Positions 1-5,887 of a stretch of DNA of 8,567 nt are shown here, piece by piece; the stretch's first letter is position 1, and every line of letters begins with the position of its first letter. Both the position numbers and the translations under genes were made by a program. A model generated the notes under the pieces. That model saw only the letters and a program-made list of their open reading frames with translations, made no database searches and was not told the DNA's origin. Origin of the DNA: JAFKKS01 sp039808325 (GTDB taxonomy: Bacteria > Pseudomonadota > Alphaproteobacteria > Rhizobiales > Xanthobacteraceae); the NCBI GenBank assembly GCA_039808325.1, contig JBDHSU010000157.1, positions 1 through 8,567 on the forward strand. Reading direction: 5' to 3'.

Positions 1-221
1 TCGACATGGCCGTAGAGGCGATGCGGTACGCGCGCCTCGTCATCCGGCGATGGCCGTGCCGTGATGGTGCGTAGATCGCGATAGACCTGCATGGAATCGG
101 CATTGATGATGACCCCGCCGATCCGTTCCGCGATCTCGAGCGCTAGCGCCGACTTGCCGCTCGCGGTCGGTCCTGCGATAAGCACGGCCCGCCAGGGCCC
201 CCTCCTTTCTTGTCCGGTCAT
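1..221 (-). CDS. miaA: tRNA dimethylallyltransferase MiaA, N-terminal 73 codons (cut by window edge)
   Basis: MiaA transfers a dimethylallyl group to N6 of adenosine 37 in tRNAs that read codons beginning with U; this is the first step towards ms2i6A. Only the N-terminus is visible. Residues 17-24 form the P-loop GPTASGKS, and residues 40-47 carry the NADSMQVY motif, whose Asp and Ser are family active-site residues. The following ITARPSPDDEARVPHRLYGHV also fits MiaA. The ATG at 221-219 gives about 12 residues before the first beta strand, as I recall for rhizobial homologues. An in-frame GTG at 185-183 lies 15 nt after an AAGGAGG, but would start directly at the beta strand and is less likely. 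The gene is divergent from serB, with only 2 bp between the two start codons, so its promoter must lie within the serB coding region. The rest continues below position 1. Confidence 0.95.
   Translation of the reverse strand, partial: MTGQERRGPWRAVLIAGPTASGKSALALEIAERIGGVIINADSMQVYRDLRTITARPSPDDEARVPHRLYGHV
154..182 (+). promoter_or_regulatory. candidate sigma-70-like promoter for serB, inside miaA
   Basis: TTGCCG at 154-159 and GATAAG at 177-182 are separated by exactly 17 bp. Each matches the sigma-70 consensus at 4 of 6 positions. Transcription would begin near 189, leaving a leader of about 35 nt before the serB start. Because serB starts 2 bp from the miaA start, its promoter has to lie within miaA, and this is the best candidate I saw there. 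The bases also encode the conserved MiaA P-loop on the other strand, so the match could be accidental. Confidence 0.3.
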
Positions 222-227
222 CGATGA
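218..227. promoter_or_regulatory. palindrome containing both the miaA and serB start codons
   Basis: TCATCGATGA is its own reverse complement. The minus-strand ATG of miaA (221-219) and the plus-strand ATG of serB (224-226) are its two halves. No sigma-70-like promoter fits in the 2 bp between the genes. Whether the symmetry is functional, or only follows from two facing ATG codons 2 bp apart with matching next bases, cannot be decided from the sequence. Confidence 0.4.
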
Positions 228-1120
228 CTCATGTCGCGACGCTGATCTGCAATCCGGCGCATCCTATCCTGGATGATAGCGTGATTGCGCGTGTGCGCGA
301 CGCGGTGGGCGGCGCCGGCGCCGCCGAGTGGCTCGCTGACGGCATCGCCGCCGACATCCCCCTCACCGCGCCCGTGGACGATCCGAAGCCTCTCACAGCG
401 CGCGCAAGAGAGAGGCTCGGCGACGCGCCGGTCGACATCGTCGTGCAGCGCGCGCAAGGCCGACGCAAGCGACTGCTGATCGCCGACATGGACTCGACCA
501 TGATCCAGCAGGAATGCATCGACGAGCTTGCGGACTATGTCGGTCTGAGAGCGCACATTGCCGCGATCACCGAACGCGCCATGCGCGGCGAGATCGCGTT
601 CGAGCCGGCGCTGCGGGAGCGCGTCGCGTTGCTGAAGGGTCTGCCGGTCGCGGTCATCGACGAGGTGATCCGCGAACGCATCGTGCCGATGCCCGGCGGC
701 CGCGCGCTGATCGCCACCATGCGCGCCAACGGCGCTCATACCTGTCTCGTCTCCGGCGGTTTCGTCGATTTCGTCGACCGCGTCGCCGCCATGATCGGAT
801 TCGACGCCGCGCACGGAAACCGCCTCGAGCGCGACGGTGACGTCCTGAGCGGCGTCGTGACGGAGCCGATCCTCGGCCGCGAGGCGAAGCTGGAAACGTT
901 GAACGCGCTGCGCGAGCAATTCCAGCTCGGCCGCGATGAAACGATCGCCGTGGGCGACGGCGCCAACGATCTCGCGATGCTGGGCGAAGCCGGGATCGGC
1001 GTCGCTTATCACGCAAAGCCCGCGGTGGCCGCCGCGGCAGCCGCGCGCATCGACCACGGCGACCTCACCGCGCTGCTTTATCTGCAGGGCTATCGGCGGG
1101 AAGAGTTTGTAGGCGCCTAG
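224..1120 (+). CDS. serB: phosphoserine phosphatase SerB
   Basis: SerB removes the phosphate from L-phosphoserine, the last step of serine synthesis from 3-phosphoglycerate, in the cytoplasm. The 298-residue product carries all motifs of the HAD phosphatase family: D88-M-D-S-T92, with nucleophile D88 and acid/base D90; S177-G-G in motif II; K222 in motif III; and G244-D-G-A-N-D249 in motif IV. The cap segment after DMDST (QQECIDELADYVG) is typical of SerB. Residues 1-80 form the divergent N-terminal domain. The start ATG at 224 gives the MTHVATLICNP opening expected in Alphaproteobacteria. No strong ribosome binding site precedes it. An out-of-frame ATG at 231 is not used. The gene is divergent from miaA and convergent with degP, whose stop lies 113 bp beyond the serB stop across a hairpin repeat. 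It appears intact, at close to the usual length of about 300-320 residues. Confidence 0.97.
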   Translation: MTHVATLICNPAHPILDDSVIARVRDAVGGAGAAEWLADGIAADIPLTAPVDDPKPLTARARERLGDAPVDIVVQRAQGRRKRLLIADMDSTMIQQECIDELADYVGLRAHIAAITERAMRGEIAFEPALRERVALLKGLPVAVIDEVIRERIVPMPGGRALIATMRANGAHTCLVSGGFVDFVDRVAAMIGFDAAHGNRLERDGDVLSGVVTEPILGREAKLETLNALREQFQLGRDETIAVGDGANDLAMLGEAGIGVAYHAKPAVAAAAAARIDHGDLTALLYLQGYRREEFVGA

Positions 1121-1129
1121 ATTCGGAGC

Positions 1130-1233
1130 CGTCATTCCGGGGCGCGAGCACGAGCTCGCGAGCCCGGAATCCATAATCCGAAGCTGCGGTGTATTAATTC
1201 CGGGCCTGCCGCAAGCGGCGTCCCGGAATGACG
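1130..1233. repeat. twin-hairpin intergenic repeat between convergent serB and degP
   Basis: The outer ends, CGTCATTCCGGG (1130-1141) and CCCGGAATGACG (1222-1233), are perfect 12-bp inverted repeats. Inside lie two hairpins with the same base stem ATTCCGGG/CCCGGAAT. The first uses 1134-1141 with 1163-1170 and has an inner 7-bp stem, CGCGAGC/GCTCGCG (1143-1149 with 1154-1160, loop ACGA). The second uses 1197-1204 with 1222-1229 and has inner arms GCCGC/GCGGC (1208-1212 with 1215-1219). The element fills nearly the whole gap, and its right arm ends at the base next to the degP stop codon. The CGTCATTCCGGG...CCCGGAATGACG form resembles dispersed repeats I remember from Bradyrhizobium-type genomes. 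It may end or protect both transcripts, but neither side has a T-run. Confidence 0.8.
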
Positions 1234-2757
1234 CTACTGCAGGCTCAGCGCGACGAAACGCAGCTCGCCTTCCGAGTTCGCGACCAGGAACAGGGCGGAC
1301 TTGCGGCCGTCCTTCTTCATCTGTTCGACGCGCTTCTGGATCTCCTCCGCGTTCGCCACCGGCTCCTGCGCGACCTCGACGATCACGTCGCCGGCGGTCA
1401 GCCGCTTCTCGGCCGCCGTCGAATTCGGATCGACGGCCGTGATGACTACGCCCTTGACGGTGTCCTTGAGCTTGTAGCGCTTGCGCAGCTCGTCGTTGAG
1501 GTTGGCGAGGTCGAGGCCCAGCGTCTGCTTCACCGCAGGCTTCGCTTCGTCCTTGGGCTCCGCCTTCTCGGCCGACGCCTTCATCGCCTTCTCACCGTCC
1601 TCGAGCCGGCCGAGCTTCACGGTCTTCGTTTCTTCCTTGCCCTTGCGGATGACGACGACCTCGACGTCCTTGCCGACCGGGGTGTCCGCGACGATGCGCG
1701 GTAGATCGCGCATCTCCTTGATGTCGCGGCCATCGAACTTGACGATGATATCGCCGGCTTCGATGCCCGCCGGCTTCGACGGCCCCTTCTCGTCGACGCC
1801 GGCGACGAGCGCGCCGCGCGCCGGCTTCAGGTTGAGGCTATCGGCGATTTCATCGGTCACTTGCTGGATGCGCACGCCGAGCCAGCCGCGCCGCGTCTCG
1901 CCGAACTGCTTCAACTGATCCATCACCGCGATAGCGGTCTTGGACGGAACGGCGAAGCCGATGCCGATCGAGCCGCCGGACGGCGAGATGATCGCCGTGT
2001 TGATGCCGACGACATCGCCGTTGAGGTTGAACAGCGGGCCGCCGGAGTTGCCGCGGTTGATCGAGGCATCCGTCTGAATGTAATTGTCGTAAGGGCCGGA
2101 ATTGATGTCGCGGTTGCGCGCCGACACAATCCCGGCCGTCACCGTTCCGCCCAGGCCGAACGGATTGCCGATGGCGATGACCCACTCGCCGAGACGCAGC
2201 TTGTCGGAATCGCCGAACTTCACCGCCTTGAGCGGCTTCTCGGGTTTCACCCGCAGAAGCGCCATGTCGGTCTTGGTGTCGCGGCCGACGACTTCGGCCT
2301 TGAGCTTGGTGCCGTCGTTGAAGATCGCGGTGATCTCATCGGCATCGGAGATCACGTGATTGTTGGTGGCGATGAGCCCGCTCGGATCGATCACGAATCC
2401 GGATCCGAGCGAATTGACGCGGCGTGGCGCGTTGTTGCGCTCGCGGTTCTGCCCTTCCTTGTCGCCACCGCCCTGGCCACGGCGGTTCTTGAAGAACTCG
2501 TCGAAGAACTCTTCGAACGGGGAGCCCGGCGGCAATTGCGGCATCTGCCCGGACGGGCCCGACTTCGAATCCATCTTCTGGGATGTGGAAATATTGACCA
2601 CGGCGTCGATCACCTCCTCGGCGACTTCCGTGATCGCTTCCGGACCGCGGGCCTGCGCCGGCGCGGTCAGAAGCGGCATGACGAGCGCGGCAGCGATGCC
2701 TGCTGCGGCGAACGGGCGGCGAGCACGGGCTGCGACCCTGGCGACAAGAGCGGCCAT
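1234..2757 (-). CDS. degP: Do/DegP-family periplasmic serine endoprotease
   Basis: DegP (HtrA) proteases degrade or chaperone misfolded proteins in the periplasm. The product has 507 residues. Residues 1-36 are a signal peptide ending in APAQA. The trypsin-like domain (about 110-285) holds the catalytic triad H134 (TNNHVI), D164 (TDMALL) and S238 (GNSGGP). Two PDZ domains follow: about 288-380, beginning at GWLGV, and about 412-502. A Lys/Glu/Ala-rich linker (385-410) joins them. A Gly/Arg/Asn-rich loop with PFEEFFDEFF lies at 66-113. I chose the ATG at 2757-2755 because it begins a normal signal peptide and has GGAG 11 nt upstream; the frame stays open to a TTG at 2790. It is the last gene of the hflK-hflC-DUF2065 line but is set off from DUF2065 by 228 bp holding two inverted repeats, so it may also have its own promoter. 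The symbol could equally be degQ, mucD or htrA. Confidence 0.95.
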   Translation of the reverse strand: MAALVARVAARARRPFAAAGIAAALVMPLLTAPAQARGPEAITEVAEEVIDAVVNISTSQKMDSKSGPSGQMPQLPPGSPFEEFFDEFFKNRRGQGGGDKEGQNRERNNAPRRVNSLGSGFVIDPSGLIATNNHVISDADEITAIFNDGTKLKAEVVGRDTKTDMALLRVKPEKPLKAVKFGDSDKLRLGEWVIAIGNPFGLGGTVTAGIVSARNRDINSGPYDNYIQTDASINRGNSGGPLFNLNGDVVGINTAIISPSGGSIGIGFAVPSKTAIAVMDQLKQFGETRRGWLGVRIQQVTDEIADSLNLKPARGALVAGVDEKGPSKPAGIEAGDIIVKFDGRDIKEMRDLPRIVADTPVGKDVEVVVIRKGKEETKTVKLGRLEDGEKAMKASAEKAEPKDEAKPAVKQTLGLDLANLNDELRKRYKLKDTVKGVVITAVDPNSTAAEKRLTAGDVIVEVAQEPVANAEEIQKRVEQMKKDGRKSALFLVANSEGELRFVALSLQ

Positions 2758-2864
2758 GAGCGTAACGTCTCCAGTTAAAGTTCGTGGCAATTCTACGCTT
2801 CGCCTGCTGGGCGCGATAACGCGTTGCCACGAGATAGCGCACCGATTAGGGCGGAATAGCGGCC

Positions 2865-2913
2865 TCGATCACGATGACTTTGGAACGAATCGACCCAAAG
2901 TCATCGTGATCGA
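2865..2913. repeat. perfect 19-bp inverted repeat upstream of degP
   Basis: The arms 2865-2883 and 2895-2913 are exact reverse complements over 19 bp, with an 11-nt loop (2884-2894). The left arm begins TCGATCACGATG and ends ACTTTGG. The repeat lies about 107 bp upstream of the degP start. It has no T-run after it on the minus strand, so it is not a simple intrinsic terminator. It could be a dispersed repeat, an RNA processing or stability hairpin between DUF2065 and degP, or a binding site. Confidence 0.85.
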
Positions 2914-2925
2914 TACTTAATATCG

Positions 2926-2975
2926 AGAGCGGGATGCGGGCGGAAAACCGCTACACACTTTCCTCATCCCGCTCT
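2926..2975. repeat. REP-like palindromic element between DUF2065 and degP
   Basis: AGAGCGGGATG (2926-2936) and CATCCCGCTCT (2965-2975) are perfect 11-bp inverted repeats. An inner small hairpin GCGG-AAAA-CCGC lies at 2940-2951. The build (outer stem, then CGGAAAACCG and CACACTTT in the centre) resembles the REP-like elements common between genes of Bradyrhizobium-type bacteria, as far as I remember. It begins 11 bp past the DUF2065 stop and is followed by the 19-bp inverted repeat 12 bp further on. A stable hairpin here would be expected to protect the 3' end of the hflKC-DUF2065 message or weaken read-through into degP. Confidence 0.7.
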
Positions 2976-2985
2976 AGCCCCGCAG

Positions 2986-3171
2986 TTAGCCACGCACCAG
3001 CCAGACCACAAGGACCCCCAGGACCGCGGAAGCGATCCCGACGATCCGCAGGGCCGTGTCCGGCGTTTCCATGGCGCTGGCCATGGCCTGCTTCGCAGGC
3101 CCTGGAAACGCGGCAAACAACAACCCTTCGATGACGAACACCAGCCCGACGGCAGCGAAAAAGTCGGACAT
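2986..3171 (-). CDS. small inner-membrane protein, DUF2065 family (YjeT-like)
   Basis: This 61-residue protein has two hydrophobic segments, at about 4-22 (FFAAVGLVFVIEGLLFAAF) and 41-58 (LRIVGIASAVLGVLVVWL). They are joined by a short loop with FPGPAKQ and AMETPD, a pattern I recognise as DUF2065. Its molecular function is unknown to me. In Escherichia coli the DUF2065 gene yjeT also follows hflK and hflC, so the neighbourhood is conserved over a long evolutionary distance and suggests a link to the HflKC complex; that link is inference. The ATG at 3171 lies 10 bp past the hflC stop, with GAGG just before it, so it is almost surely cotranscribed with hflC. The coding sequence also holds a nested hairpin at 3064-3110. 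Confidence 0.9.
   Translation of the reverse strand: MSDFFAAVGLVFVIEGLLFAAFPGPAKQAMASAMETPDTALRIVGIASAVLGVLVVWLVRG
3064..3110. other. nested hairpin inside the DUF2065 gene
   Basis: CGTTTCCA (3064-3071) and TGGAAACG (3103-3110) are perfect 8-bp inverted repeats enclosing GGCCTGC-TTC-GCAGGCC (3085-3101), a 7-bp stem with a 3-nt loop. The stretch encodes the conserved interhelical loop of the protein, so the symmetry may partly reflect codon constraint. Confidence 0.5.
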
Positions 3172-3181
3172 GGCCCTCGGC

Positions 3182-4090
3182 CTAAGGCGTGGTGCGAGCC
3201 GCGGGCGCTTGATCCTTCAGCTTGCCGCTTGGATCCGAGAAATAGCGGAAGAACGAGCTGTCGGGTTTCAGGACCATCCGCGTATCGTTGTGCCGCAACC
3301 CCGCCTCATAGGCTTGCATGGAACGATAGAAAGTGAAGAAGCCCGCGTCCTGGCCGTAAGCCTCGGCGAAAATGCGGTTACGCGTGGCGTCGCCTTCACC
3401 GCGGATCTGCTCCGCGCGCGAGGTCGCCTCGGCGACCAGCACCGTGACGTCGCGGTCGGCGCGGGAGCGGATTTCCTGCGCTTTTTGCGCACCGTTGGCG
3501 CGGAATTCCGCGGCTTCACGCTGACGCTCGGACTTCATCCGCTCGTACACGGCCTGGCTGTTCTGCTCCGGCAAGTCGGCGCGACGGATGCGCACGTCGA
3601 CGACGTCGATGCCGAAAGCTTTCGCCTCGCGGTCGAGCTGTTCGCGGATGCGGCTCATCAGCCGATCGCGTTCGTCACGCACGACATGCGTGAAGGTCGT
3701 CTCGCCCAGAACGCGGCGCAGCGCCGAGTTGAGCATCGTGGAGAGACGCGAATTCGCGCCATCGACGGTGCCCACCGACTGGTAGAACCGCAACGCGTCG
3801 TTGATGCGATAGCGCGCGAAGGCGTCGACGACGAGCCGCTTCTGATCCGAGGCGATGACTTCCTGCGCCGGATTCTCAAGGTCGAGAATGCGCTTGTCGA
3901 TGGAAATCACGCTGTCGATCAGGGGCACCTTGAAGTTCAAGCCCGGCGTCGTGATGACGCGGACCGGCTGGCCGAGCCGCACCACCAGCGCCTGACGCGT
4001 CTGGTAGACGATGAACAGCGAGCCGTAGCCGACGATGACGAGAAGGGCCAGGACGATAAGCGCGAGGCCGCCCGCGAGGTTCAGTCTCAT
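3182..4090 (-). CDS. hflC: HflC, subunit of the FtsH-controlling membrane complex
   Basis: HflC is an SPFH/band 7 protein that assembles with HflK into a large cage around the membrane protease FtsH and limits its access to membrane substrates. The 302-residue product has an N-terminal membrane anchor at about 6-29, with the bulk outside the cytoplasmic membrane. The SPFH domain follows from about 30 (QTRQALVVRLGQPVRVITTPGLNFKVPLID) to about 190. A charged coiled-coil region rich in Arg, Glu and Ala lies at about 185-250 (MKSERQREAAEFRANGAQKAQEIRSRADRD and onwards), ending in an FFTFYRSMQAYEAGL stretch. The start ATG overlaps the hflK stop as ATGA (4090-4087), a classic sign of translational coupling. 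No catalytic function is expected despite older descriptions as a protease. Length and order match the family, and I see nothing abnormal. Confidence 0.96.
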   Translation of the reverse strand: MRLNLAGGLALIVLALLVIVGYGSLFIVYQTRQALVVRLGQPVRVITTPGLNFKVPLIDSVISIDKRILDLENPAQEVIASDQKRLVVDAFARYRINDALRFYQSVGTVDGANSRLSTMLNSALRRVLGETTFTHVVRDERDRLMSRIREQLDREAKAFGIDVVDVRIRRADLPEQNSQAVYERMKSERQREAAEFRANGAQKAQEIRSRADRDVTVLVAEATSRAEQIRGEGDATRNRIFAEAYGQDAGFFTFYRSMQAYEAGLRHNDTRMVLKPDSSFFRYFSDPSGKLKDQAPAARTTP

Positions 4091-5238
4091 CGGTTGCCTC
4101 CGCTCTGTCCCTGCGGAGCGTTCGCCGCCGGCGGCCGCGGCGCCGGCGCCCGGTTGAGCTCATTGAGCGGCAGGTAAGGAACGACGCCCGTCCCGTTGCC
4201 GACACCCGAATCCAGGATGATCTTATCGGTGCCGCTGAACAGGTGCTCCATCGTCTCCAGATAGATGCGCTCACGCGTCACGTCCGGGGCCTTCTTGTAT
4301 TCGTCGAGCACCTTCAGGAATCGCGCCGTCTGACCCTTGGCCTCGGCGACCGTTTGTTCGCGATAGGCTTCCGCCGCCTGCGTGATCTGCGCGACGCGGC
4401 CGCGCGCTTCCGGGATCACGCGGTTGGCGTAGGTCTGGGCCTCGTTCTGCGCACGCTCGAGGTCGGCGCGCGCCGCCTGCACGTCACGGAAGGAGTCGAT
4501 AACCTGCGTCGGCGGATCGACCTTCTGCATCTGTACCTGGGATATCTGGATACCCGCGGAATATTCGTCGAGGGTGCGCTGCATCAGATCGTGCACCGCC
4601 GTCTCGATGTTCTGCCGGGCGCCGGTCAGGATCGGCTGAATGTCGGAACGGCCGACGACCTCGCGCATCGCGCTCTCGGCCACCGCCTTCACCGTCCCCT
4701 CGGGGTTCTGAATATTGAAGAGGTAATCGCTCGCGCCGTTCGGCTTGATGATCCACAGGACCGAGAAATCGACGTCGACGATGTTCTCGTCGCCGGTCAG
4801 CATCAGGCTTTCTTCCGGCACGTCGCGCATGGTGTTGCCGCGGCGCGCGTCCTCGACCAGCCGCATGCCGATGTCGATGCGGTTGACGCGCGTCACCTTC
4901 GGGGTCAGCACGGATTCGATCGGATAAGGCAAATGGTAGTTGAGGCCGGGCTTGGCGTCGCGGACATACTTCCCGAAGCGCAACACCACACCGAGTTCGT
5001 CCGGGTTGACGCGGAAGAAGCCCGAAAAGCCCCAAATGGCGAGCGCCGCGAGGCCGATCAGCGCGAAACCCTTGGCGCCGAGGTTCCCGCCCGGCAGCAC
5101 ATTCTTCAGCCGATCCTGGCTCCGGCGCAGCAGTTCCTCGAGATCAGGCGGATTTGGGCCCGACGATTGCGGGCCTGAGCCCCACGGCCCCTTGGGACCA
5201 GAGCCCCAAGGGCCCCCGCCTTGATTACTCCACGGCAT
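4087..5238 (-). CDS. hflK: HflK, subunit of the FtsH-controlling membrane complex
   Basis: HflK pairs with HflC to form the SPFH/band 7 assembly that encloses and modulates FtsH. The 383-residue product starts with a Gly/Pro/Trp-rich cytoplasmic tail (1-31) containing PWGSGP twice, at 10-15 and 18-23. An amphipathic stretch at 32-48 is followed by one membrane segment at about 56-74 (GFALIGLAALAIWGFSGFF). The SPFH domain opens with VNPDELGVVLRFGKY and runs to about 240, then a coiled-coil region rich in Ala, Arg and Gln (about 245-310). The tail is Pro/Ala/Asn-rich. The ATG at 5238 has AGGAG 6 nt upstream. The end overlaps hflC by 4 bp. A promoter candidate lies about 60-85 bp upstream, so this is the likely first gene of the hflKC-DUF2065 unit. 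An 8-bp inverted repeat, CCCTTGGG/CCCAAGGG (5189-5196 with 5205-5212), lies within the first 50 nt of the gene. Confidence 0.96.
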   Translation of the reverse strand: MPWSNQGGGPWGSGPKGPWGSGPQSSGPNPPDLEELLRRSQDRLKNVLPGGNLGAKGFALIGLAALAIWGFSGFFRVNPDELGVVLRFGKYVRDAKPGLNYHLPYPIESVLTPKVTRVNRIDIGMRLVEDARRGNTMRDVPEESLMLTGDENIVDVDFSVLWIIKPNGASDYLFNIQNPEGTVKAVAESAMREVVGRSDIQPILTGARQNIETAVHDLMQRTLDEYSAGIQISQVQMQKVDPPTQVIDSFRDVQAARADLERAQNEAQTYANRVIPEARGRVAQITQAAEAYREQTVAEAKGQTARFLKVLDEYKKAPDVTRERIYLETMEHLFSGTDKIILDSGVGNGTGVVPYLPLNELNRAPAPRPPAANAPQGQSGGNR

Positions 5239-5294
5239 TCAGTTCTCCTGCGAGGCCCGACGCCTCCGAACGAGCCCGCTCCTTGTCGGGCGGG

Positions 5295-5323
5295 GTTATA
5301 CGTGAGGCCTCTCCACCTTTCAA
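5295..5323 (-). promoter_or_regulatory. sigma-70-like promoter for hflK-hflC-DUF2065(-degP)
   Basis: Read on the minus strand, TTGAAA (5323-5318) and TATAAC (5300-5295) are separated by exactly 17 bp; each matches the consensus at 5 of 6 positions. Transcription would start near 5288, leaving a leader of about 50 nt that contains the AGGAG ribosome binding site. This is the best promoter match I found in the window, in the only gap between folA and hflK. A heat-shock sigma factor also favours a TTGAA-type -35, but the -10 region here looks like sigma-70. Confidence 0.6.
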
Positions 5324-5337
5324 CGCAAGGTCTTGCG
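5324..5337. promoter_or_regulatory. palindrome directly next to the -35 of the hflK promoter
   Basis: CGCAAG (5324-5329) and CTTGCG (5332-5337) are perfect inverted repeats with a 2-bp centre, and they touch the -35 hexamer (5323-5318). The position suits a regulator binding site just upstream of the promoter. As RNA it is also a short hairpin 26-39 nt past the folA stop, but it has no run of T after it that would suggest an intrinsic terminator. Confidence 0.4.
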
Positions 5338-5362
5338 GCAAATTGCGCGCCCGTGAAATGGG

Positions 5363-5887
5363 TTAGTTCCCCGTAACCGGTGGCCCGCGGCGGGCATATG
5401 TCAACCAGGTCGTCGGCGCAGTGTCTTCCGGCGCGCGATCACCGGCAATGCGTGAAACCTCCTCCCATTCGGCGGGATCGACGGGCGGAAAGCGCGTGTC
5501 TCCATCCGGCGTTGCATGCACGAGCGTCATCTCGATCCGGGTCGCGATCGGCAAAAATGCACCGTAAACGTGACTGCCGCCGCCAATGATGATCTCATCG
5601 ACGCCTCGCCGCAACGCGTCGCCGCGCGCGACTTCCAAAGCCGCTTCGATCGTGGCAACGACGACCGCGCCGACCGCGCTGAACTCCGCATCGCGACTGA
5701 CGACGACGTTCGTTCGATCTTTCAGCGGACGGCCGAGCGACTGGAACGTCTTGCGCCCCATGATCACCGGCTTCCCCGTCGTCAGCGCACGGAAACGCCT
5801 CAGGTCGGACTTGAGCCGCCATGGCATGGCGTTGTCATGACCGATCACGCCATTTTCCGCCACGGCGGCGACGAGCACGACCTGCAT
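5363..5887 (-). CDS. folA: dihydrofolate reductase
   Basis: FolA reduces dihydrofolate to tetrahydrofolate with NADPH, regenerating the cofactor used by the ThyA encoded upstream. The 174-residue product has the whole DHFR pattern: AAVAENGVIG (8-16), the MPW loop (21-23), acidic D28 that protonates the substrate (D27 in E. coli), the NADPH-binding GRKT (44-47), R58 for the folate glutamate tail, VVSRD (62-66), and GGGSHVY (102-108). I chose the ATG at 5887 because it puts the first beta strand at the N-terminus as in the family. The frame stays open to a GTG at 5941, but the extra 18 residues look unlike DHFR. The start overlaps the stop of a possible small ORF as TGATG. The stop is 124 bp upstream of the hflK start. 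Confidence 0.95.
   Translation of the reverse strand: MQVVLVAAVAENGVIGHDNAMPWRLKSDLRRFRALTTGKPVIMGRKTFQSLGRPLKDRTNVVVSRDAEFSAVGAVVVATIEAALEVARGDALRRGVDEIIIGGGSHVYGAFLPIATRIEMTLVHATPDGDTRFPPVDPAEWEEVSRIAGDRAPEDTAPTTWLTYARRGPPVTGN

Noticed and set aside
218..1174. 318-codon open frame antisense to serB
   Set aside because: It mirrors serB over its whole length in GC-rich sequence, has an Asp/Arg/His-rich product with no recognisable domain, and serB carries every HAD motif.
1861..2778. 305-codon plus-strand frame opposite degP
   Set aside because: Shadow of degP: low-complexity Arg/Asp/Ala/Val product without any family pattern.
2758..2790. Upstream TTG start for degP (adds 11 residues)
   Set aside because: The ATG at 2757 starts a standard signal peptide and has GGAG upstream; the extra residues would only lengthen the signal peptide.
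2758..2864. Dedicated degP promoter with TAGAAT as -10
   Set aside because: The hexamer is good but no acceptable -35 lies 16-18 bp upstream, and no ECF-type GGAAC...CGTT pair has the right spacing.
3056..4177. 373-codon plus-strand frame opposite hflC and its neighbours
   Set aside because: Longer than hflC itself, but runs through three clear genes and encodes no recognisable domain; typical of high G/C at third positions.
4243..5178. 311-codon plus-strand frame opposite hflK
   Set aside because: Shadow frame; hflK has clear SPFH-family sequence, ribosome binding site and promoter.
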